DNA from: Clostridia bacterium
GTDB lineage: Bacteria > Bacillota_A > Clostridia > Christensenellales > Aristaeellaceae
Direction: 5' to 3'
DNA length: 21,170 nucleotides
Assembly (NCBI GenBank): GCA_017430945.1
Contig: JAFRMB010000146.1
Span: 1-21,170 of the forward strand
Notes under the pieces: model-generated
The model's input: only the letters and a program-made list of their open reading frames with translations
Told to the model about the DNA's origin: nothing
The model's database searches: none
Shown here: positions 15,983 to 21,170 of the stretch, one piece after another
Numbering within the stretch: position 1 is the stretch's first letter
How the letters are laid out: each line of letters opens with the position of its first letter
Position numbers and translations under genes: made by a program

Positions 15983-16873
15983 ATGGAAAAGCACAACGGC
16001 GCGCGCTCGCGCTTTCCCGACGGCTTCCGCATCATGCAGAGCCAGCAGGAGTTCGTCACCTACGTCGAAAACGCCTCCGTGCGCGTCTGGTATTCCGATA
16101 CGCCGTGGACGTACAACAGCCACTGCCACTCGGCAGTGGAGATCATCGTGCCCCTGAAGGGCGAGGTGATCTACACCCTCTCTGACGGCATCTACCGCGT
16201 GCAGTCGGACGAGGTGCTGATCGTACCGCCCAACTCCATCCATGCACTGACGATGGCGTCGGGCAGCGAGCGCTGGCTCTTGCTCTTCGAACCGGACAGC
16301 CTTTTTTCCCTTCGGGATATGCCGCAGATCTCAGACGTCCTGCACGCGCCGCTCTATCTGACCGGCGGCACGCAGCTGCAGCACGACGTGCGTGAGCTGC
16401 TGCTGCGGTGCGTGGACTGCTACAACCAGCGCGATTTCCTGTGGAACGCCATGTGCTATTCGATGCTTCTGCAGATGTACGTCGAGCTCGGCCGCACGCT
16501 GGGCAGCCGGCAGCCGCCCGCCGAGTCCGAGAGCCGGCGCATGGATCCCGCCATCCTGAACAGCGCCCGTCTGTTCATCGATCAGAACGCCAACCACAGC
16601 ATCACTCTGGACGAGGTCAGCGATTTCACGGGCTTCTCCAAGTTCTACTTCTCGCGGATGTTCAAACAGCAGATGGGCGTCTCGTTCTCCGAATACCTGC
16701 GCCAGCGCCGCATCGCCATGGCGGAGGATCTGCTCATACACACCCGACGCTCCATCCGCGACATCGCCCTGTCCGCCGGCTTCGGCAGCATCGCGACCTT
16801 CAACCGCGTGTTCCGCGAGGTCAGGGGGTGCACGCCCACGCGCTACCGCGAGATCTACGGAGACCTCAGGTGA
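15983..16873 (+). CDS. AraC-family transcriptional regulator with cupin sensor domain
   Basis: 296 residues; ATG at 15983 after AGGAG at 15971-15975. Residues about 40-110 form the cupin domain (NSHCHSAVEIIVPLKGEVIYTL, then a DEVLIVPPNSIHAL strand pair) that usually binds a small ligand. Residues about 195-293 carry two helix-turn-helix motifs: LDEVSDFTGFSKFYFSRMFK, then IRDIALSAGFGSIATFNRVFRE ending in TPTRYREIY. It lies 21 nt after the glutaredoxin gene and is the last gene before a long intergenic region. Its targets are unknown; autoregulation of the Sir2-MATE cluster or control of carbohydrate genes are both plausible. Confidence 0.93.
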   Translation: MEKHNGARSRFPDGFRIMQSQQEFVTYVENASVRVWYSDTPWTYNSHCHSAVEIIVPLKGEVIYTLSDGIYRVQSDEVLIVPPNSIHALTMASGSERWLLLFEPDSLFSLRDMPQISDVLHAPLYLTGGTQLQHDVRELLLRCVDCYNQRDFLWNAMCYSMLLQMYVELGRTLGSRQPPAESESRRMDPAILNSARLFIDQNANHSITLDEVSDFTGFSKFYFSRMFKQQMGVSFSEYLRQRRIAMAEDLLIHTRRSIRDIALSAGFGSIATFNRVFREVRGCTPTRYREIYGDLR

Positions 16874-17026
16874 CGGGCCGTCGGCCTCGCGGGGCCCGGC
16901 GTTTCCCCAGCGCGCGCCGTGGTATGACGCCGGATCCGCGGCCTCGCGGCATGGCGGAAAACGCGCGTTCGCATGAACGCCGTCCGGATCGGGATGCATC
17001 CTCCGGAAACTGCAGACGGTCAAAGT

Positions 17027-17059
17027 GAACGGGAGCGCCGGGGATCGGCGCTCCCGTTC
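17027..17059 (+). other. Perfect 14-bp hairpin in the araC-pyrC intergenic region
   Basis: GAACGGGAGCGCCG at 17027-17040 pairs exactly with CGGCGCTCCCGTTC at 17046-17059 around a 5-nt loop; a further GTCA/TGAC pair lies outside with a bulge. It is followed by TGACGACC rather than a T-tract. It probably ends or stabilises the message of the Sir2-AraC genes. The rest of 16874-17182 shows no convincing gene or promoter. Confidence 0.65.
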
Positions 17060-17182
17060 TGACGACCGATGCGATCTCGGACGGTATTCCATGACATTTC
17101 CATATCTCTGAGCAATCCTGAGCATCGCCGCCGCGCCGCGGCCCGCGCCATCAAACTTAATCTCCCCTTCCCCGTCCCTTCA

Positions 17183-17211
17183 TTGACACGCTCCGGCCTG
17201 CATGCTATAAT
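17183..17211 (+). promoter_or_regulatory. Consensus promoter of the pyr operon
   Basis: A perfect TTGACA at 17183-17188, a 17-bp spacer and a perfect TATAAT at 17206-17211 with an extended TGC in front. Such a strong promoter is typical of operons controlled afterwards by attenuation. Transcription should start near 17218, just before the PyrR element. Confidence 0.95.
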
Positions 17212-17222
17212 GCGGAAAATGA

Positions 17223-17321
17223 TCTTTAAGCGATCCAGTGAGGTCGGCAAGACGGTCATAGCCCCGCAGCGCCCGCGCTGCGCCCATGTCAGACGACTTG
17301 CCGCCCGCGGCAGGTTTTTTT
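17223..17321 (+). promoter_or_regulatory. PyrR-type transcription attenuator upstream of pyrC
   Basis: ATCCAGTGAGGTC at 17233-17245 matches the PyrR-binding consensus (UCCNGNGAGGY), here a CAGTGA hexaloop closed by GATC/GGTC with a purine-rich internal bulge and an outer TCTT/AAGA stem (17223-17252). The terminator is CTTGCCG at 17297-17303 with CGGCAGG at 17308-17314, then TTTTTTT. CGGCAAG at 17245-17251 can instead pair with the terminator's 5' arm, giving the antiterminator, and that segment is also the 3' arm of the PyrR hairpin. The three structures are therefore mutually exclusive, as in known pyr leaders: UMP-bound PyrR would favour termination. No pyrR gene is in the window. Confidence 0.9.
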
Positions 17322-17354
17322 CTTGCCGCCGGACGCCGTGAAGGAGGCCGTGCG

Positions 17355-18590
17355 ATGCAGGCAGCGGACGAGATCAGGTGCTTTGGCGCCGACATGATCC
17401 CAGGCTTTTCAAAGGTCGCCGAGCAGGCGATCGCATCGATCCGTTCCCGGGCAGCGTTCGCAGACAGCGCAGCCGAATATCTTCTTTTCCCCGGTTTCTG
17501 TGATGTGCACGTGCACTTCAGGGAGCCGGGTTTTTCTTACAAAGAGACCATCGCGACCGGATCGCGCGCGGCTGCCCGGGGCGGGTATACCGCCGTGTGC
17601 ACCATGCCGAACCTGGATCCCGTGCCCGACAGCCCGGAGCACCTGAAGGCACAGCTCGACATCATCGAGCGCGACGCCGCCATCCGCGTCATCCCCTACG
17701 GTGCGATCACCGTGGGCGAAAAGGGCGAAGCCCTCTCCGACATGGAGGCCATGGCCCCCTTCGTGTGCGCTTTCTCCGACGACGGCAGGGGCGTGCAGTC
17801 CGACAGCGTGATGCGTGAGGCCATGCTGCGCGCCAGGGCGCTCGGCAAACCCATCGCCGCCCACTGCGAGGTCAACGCCCTGCTGCGCGGCGGCTGTGTG
17901 CACGACGGCGTTTACGCGGCCGCGCACGGCCACAGGGGCATCTGCTCGGAAAGCGAGTGGCGCCAGATCGAGCGCGACCTGCGGCTGGCGGATGAGACCG
18001 GCTGCGCCTATCACGTCTGCCACATCTCCTGCCGGGAGAGCGTCGAGCTGATCCGGGACGCCAAGCGCTCCGGCGTGGACGTCACCTGCGAGACCGCGCC
18101 CCACTACCTGCTTCTGGACGAGAGCGACCTGAAGGAGGACGGCCGTTTCAAGATGAACCCGCCGCTGCGCGGCCGCGGCGATCGCGCCGCGCTCATCGAG
18201 GGCGTCATCGACGGCACCATCGACATGATCGCCACCGACCACGCACCCCACAGCGCCGCTGAAAAGGCCGGGGGACTTCGGGACAGTGCGTTCGGCATCG
18301 TGGGCATCGAGACCGCCTTTCCGCTCCTGTACACCTGTCTCGTCAGGGAGGGCGTGCTCACCCTCAGCCGGATCGTCGAGCTGATGGCTGCCGCGCCGCG
18401 CCGCCGTTTCGGCATCCCCTTCGGCGTGGAATACACCCTTTGGGACATGAACCGCTCGGGCACCGTCGACCCCGCCTCGTTCCTGTCAAAAGGCCGCGCC
18501 ACGCCCTTCGAGGGCTGGCCCATCCAGGGCCGGTGCCTTCTGACCGTATGTGACGGCAGGACCGCATACGGGGCAGACTTCCCCGAATGA
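17355..18590 (+). CDS. pyrC: Dihydroorotase, class I
   Basis: 411 residues from the ATG at 17355, with AAGGAGG at 17341-17347. A start at 17286 is in frame but lies upstream of the attenuator's terminator, so it is excluded. The metal site DVHVHFREPG (His52, His54), TMPNLDPVPDS, FSDDGRGVQ, AAHCE, HVCHIS, CETAPHYLLL, FKMNPPLR and ATDHAPH are all present, in the order seen in class I dihydroorotases of Bacillota. The enzyme closes carbamoyl-aspartate to dihydroorotate in pyrimidine synthesis. It is the first gene after the PyrR attenuator, with carB 52 nt downstream, so both should be repressed by uridine nucleotides. Confidence 0.95.
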   Translation: MQAADEIRCFGADMIPGFSKVAEQAIASIRSRAAFADSAAEYLLFPGFCDVHVHFREPGFSYKETIATGSRAAARGGYTAVCTMPNLDPVPDSPEHLKAQLDIIERDAAIRVIPYGAITVGEKGEALSDMEAMAPFVCAFSDDGRGVQSDSVMREAMLRARALGKPIAAHCEVNALLRGGCVHDGVYAAAHGHRGICSESEWRQIERDLRLADETGCAYHVCHISCRESVELIRDAKRSGVDVTCETAPHYLLLDESDLKEDGRFKMNPPLRGRGDRAALIEGVIDGTIDMIATDHAPHSAAEKAGGLRDSAFGIVGIETAFPLLYTCLVREGVLTLSRIVELMAAAPRRRFGIPFGVEYTLWDMNRSGTVDPASFLSKGRATPFEGWPIQGRCLLTVCDGRTAYGADFPE

Positions 18591-18642
18591 ACCACACCTG
18601 CAGACCGCAAACGCTCAAAACCGGATCCGGAGGTAGATCGAC

Positions 18643-21170
18643 ATGGCAAAGCGCACGGATATCAAAAAGGTACTCATCATCGGCTCAGGCCCCATCGTCA
18701 TCGGACAGGCTGCGGAATTCGATTACGCCGGCACACAGGCTTGCCTGGCGCTGAAGGAAGAGGGCTATGAAGTCATCCTCTGCAACTCGAATCCTGCCAC
18801 CATCATGACCGACACCAGCATCGCGGACAAGGTCTACATGGAGCCGCTGACGCTGGAATACATCGCCAAGATCCTGCGCTACGAACGGCCGGACGCCATC
18901 GTGCCCGGCATCGGCGGCCAGACCGGCCTGAACCTGGCCATGCAACTTGAAAAAAAAGGCGTGCTGCGCGAATGCCGGGTGGAGCTTCTGGGCACGCCGT
19001 TTTCGTCGATCGAGCGCGCGGAAGACCGGGAGCTGTTCAAGGAGATGTGCCAGTCCATCGGCGAACCGGTGATCCCCTCGAAGATCACCTACGATCTGGA
19101 AGAAGCGAAGGCCGCCGCCCGCGAGATCGGCTACCCCGTGGTGCTGCGCCCGGCGTTCACCCTGGGCGGCACCGGCGGCGGATTCGCATACGATGAAGAG
19201 GAGTTGATCGAAGTCGGCACGAACGGCTTCCGGCTCTCACCCGTGCATCAGGTGCTGGTGGAGAAGTCGGTGCGCGGCTTCAAGGAGATCGAATTCGAGG
19301 TCATGCGCGACTCCAACGACCACGCCATCACCATCTGCGGCATGGAAAACGTCGATCCGGTGGGCGTGCATACCGGCGATTCCATCGTCGTCGCGCCGAT
19401 CCTGTCGCTGAACGACCACGATCTCAAGATGCTGAACGATTCCGCCATCCGGATCATACGCGAGCTGAAGATCGAGGGCGGCTGCAACGTACAGTTCGCG
19501 CTGCACCCCGAGACCAGCGAATACTATCTCATCGAGGTCAATCCCCGCGTCAGCCGTTCGTCGGCGCTGGCCAGCAAGGCCTCCGGCTATCCCATCGCGT
19601 CCGTCACGGCGAAGATCGCGCTCGGCATGGCGCTGGAGGATATCCCGGTCGCCGGCGGCACCGCGGCCATCGAGCCGAGCCTGGACTATGTCGTGGCCAA
19701 ATTCCCGCGCTTCCCGTTCGACAAGTTCGCCAGCGCGCCCAACTTCCTGGGCACACAGATGAAGGCCACCGGCGAGGTGATGGGCATCGGCGCTTCGCTG
19801 GAGGAGTGCATGCTCAAGTCGGTGCGCTCACTGGAAAGCGGCGCGCACCACCTGTCGATGCCGAAGTTCGCCGCCATGGACGAGGACGCCCTGTGGCGCT
19901 ACATCAAGGATTTCCGCGCCGACGGCATCTTTGCCGTGACGGAGCTCATCCGCCGCGGCGCGCCGCTGGACAAGCTGCACGAGATCACCATGATCACCCC
20001 GCTGTTCCTGGAGAGCCTCGCGCGCATCGTCGACATGGAGCGCATCCTCGCGGAAAGGCCCGGCGATATCCGCACCCTTCTCGCCGCCAAGAAGATGGGC
20101 TTCGCCGACCGGACCATCGCGGAGCTGTGGCATATGGGCGAGCTCGAGGTGTGCCGTCTGCGCAAGGCGAACGGCATCGTGCCCGCCTTCCCGATGGTGG
20201 ACACGCTGCACACCGGCGCGTACATCCCCTATCTGTATTCCTCCTATAACCTGCCCAACGCGAGCATACACACGGACAGGCCCAAGATCGTGGTGCTGGG
20301 CGCCGGCCCGATCCGCATCGGCCAGGGCGTGGAATTCGACTATTCCACCGTACACGCGGTGCAGACCATCCGCCGAAACGGCTACGAGGCCATCATCATC
20401 AACAACAATCCCGAGACCGTCTCCACCGACTACAAGGTCTCCGACAAGCTGTACTTCGAGCCTCTGACGCCGGAGGACGTCATGAACGTCATCGACTACG
20501 AGCAGCCCCTCGGCGTCATCACCTCGCTGGGCGGGCAGACCGCCATCAACCTGGCACAGCCGCTCATGGAACGGGGCGTCAAGCTGATCGGCACCGACTG
20601 CGCCGCCATCGAGCGCGCGGAGAACCGCGACAGCTTCGAAAAGGTGCTCGAAGCGCTCGACATCCCCCAGCCGCAGGGCCGCGCCGTGACCAACGTCGAA
20701 GAGGGCGTGCGCGCCGCCGAAGCCATCGGCTACCCGGTCCTCGTGCGCCCCAGCTTCGTGCTGGGCGGGCGCGCCATGCAGATCGTGGGCAATGAAGAGC
20801 AGCTGCGCCGCTATCTGCGGGAGGCCGTAGAGATCGACGCCGACAAACCCGTGCTGGTCGACCACTACATCCAGGGCAAAGAGGTCGAGGTGGACGCCAT
20901 CTGCGACGGGCGGTACGTGTTCGTGCCGGGCATCATGGAGCTGGTGGAGCGCACGGGCATCCACTCCGGCGACTCCATATCCGTCTATCCCCCCTTCTCG
21001 ATATCCGACAGGGTCAAGGGCATCATACTGCAGTACGCCAAAAAACTGGGACTGGGCATCGGCATCGTCGGGATCTACAACATCCAGTTCATCGTGGACC
21101 GCGATGTGAACGTGTACATCATCGAGGTGAACCCCCGCTCTTCCCGCACCGTGCCCTTCCTGTCCAAGGG
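18643..21170 (+). CDS. carB: Carbamoyl-phosphate synthase large subunit, 3' end outside window
   Basis: ATG at 18643 after GGAGG at 18629-18633; the frame stays open to the window end, giving 842 residues of a protein usually about 1,060-1,080 long. The N-terminal half opens with [22 protein letters not shown] and has an ATP-grasp domain with [12 protein letters not shown] and [16 protein letters not shown]. The second half opens near residue 550 with [20 protein letters not shown] and repeats the pattern ([30 protein letters not shown]). The missing end would include the last part of the second ATP-grasp domain and the allosteric domain. It makes carbamoyl phosphate from bicarbonate, ATP and ammonia supplied by CarA. 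CarA is not encoded beside it here. Confidence 0.97.
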   Translation, partial: MAKRTDIKKVLIIGSGPIVIGQAAEFDYAGTQACLALKEEGYEVILCNSNPATIMTDTSIADKVYMEPLTLEYIAKILRYERPDAIVPGIGGQTGLNLAMQLEKKGVLRECRVELLGTPFSSIERAEDRELFKEMCQSIGEPVIPSKITYDLEEAKAAAREIGYPVVLRPAFTLGGTGGGFAYDEEELIEVGTNGFRLSPVHQVLVEKSVRGFKEIEFEVMRDSNDHAITICGMENVDPVGVHTGDSIVVAPILSLNDHDLKMLNDSAIRIIRELKIEGGCNVQFALHPETSEYYLIEVNPRVSRSSALASKASGYPIASVTAKIALGMALEDIPVAGGTAAIEPSLDYVVAKFPRFPFDKFASAPNFLGTQMKATGEVMGIGASLEECMLKSVRSLESGAHHLSMPKFAAMDEDALWRYIKDFRADGIFAVTELIRRGAPLDKLHEITMITPLFLESLARIVDMERILAERPGDIRTLLAAKKMGFADRTIAELWHMGELEVCRLRKANGIVPAFPMVDTLHTGAYIPYLYSSYNLPNASIHTDRPKIVVLGAGPIRIGQGVEFDYSTVHAVQTIRRNGYEAIIINNNPETVSTDYKVSDKLYFEPLTPEDVMNVIDYEQPLGVITSLGGQTAINLAQPLMERGVKLIGTDCAAIERAENRDSFEKVLEALDIPQPQGRAVTNVEEGVRAAEAIGYPVLVRPSFVLGGRAMQIVGNEEQLRRYLREAVEIDADKPVLVDHYIQGKEVEVDAICDGRYVFVPGIMELVERTGIHSGDSISVYPPFSISDRVKGIILQYAKKLGLGIGIVGIYNIQFIVDRDVNVYIIEVNPRSSRTVPFLSK

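Noticed and set aside
17286..17354. Upstream start for pyrC giving 23 more residues
   Set aside because: It would begin before the attenuator's terminator and translate through it; the ATG at 17355 has a strong ribosome site.

Overview
The window is a GC-rich stretch of bacterial chromosome in which every supportable gene lies on the + strand. Strong AGGAGG-type ribosome sites, a PyrR-type pyrimidine attenuator and the gene families present all suggest a high-GC member of the Bacillota (Clostridia, perhaps a gut lineage such as Christensenellales). That placement is inference; no 16S rRNA or other marker is present. I saw no rRNA, tRNA, CRISPR array, transposase or integrase.

Layout. (1) 1-2899: end of a hexuronate catabolic operon: 2-keto-3-deoxygluconate (KDG) kinase (5' end outside the window), uronate isomerase and KDPG aldolase, closed by a strong terminator at 2908-2959. 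Together they convert glucuronate/galacturonate intermediates to pyruvate and glyceraldehyde-3-phosphate. (2) 3004-6606: an insulated three-gene operon with its own promoter region and terminator. It encodes a ZorA/MotA-like channel subunit with a long helical tail, a ZorB/MotB-like stator subunit with a 21-heptad coiled coil before its OmpA domain, and a small membrane-anchored protein of unknown function. No recognisable ZorC, ZorD or ZorE partner is present. This is the most unusual part of the window. (3) 6672-13398: a promoter, a structured leader, then an Fe(III)-type ABC importer (binding protein, an oversized fused permease with an extra N-terminal extracytoplasmic domain, and an ATPase), followed by a 618-residue multidomain protein of unknown function. 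(4) 13435-16873: promoter, then Sir2 deacylase, MATE exporter, glutaredoxin-like protein and AraC-type regulator, closely spaced. (5) 16874-17354: mostly non-coding, with a perfect 14-bp hairpin, a consensus promoter and a PyrR attenuator. (6) 17355-21170: dihydroorotase (pyrC) and carbamoyl-phosphate synthase large subunit (carB, cut by the window end), with no carA between them.

Regions 1 and 6 are ordinary metabolism with recognisable regulation. Regions 2 and 3 hold the best candidates for undescribed biology: a proton-channel and peptidoglycan-anchor machine with an unknown third component, and a large soluble protein whose C-terminal domain resembles, from memory only, modules of defence-associated hypothetical proteins. 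Whether regions 2 and 3 cooperate is speculation based on proximity.
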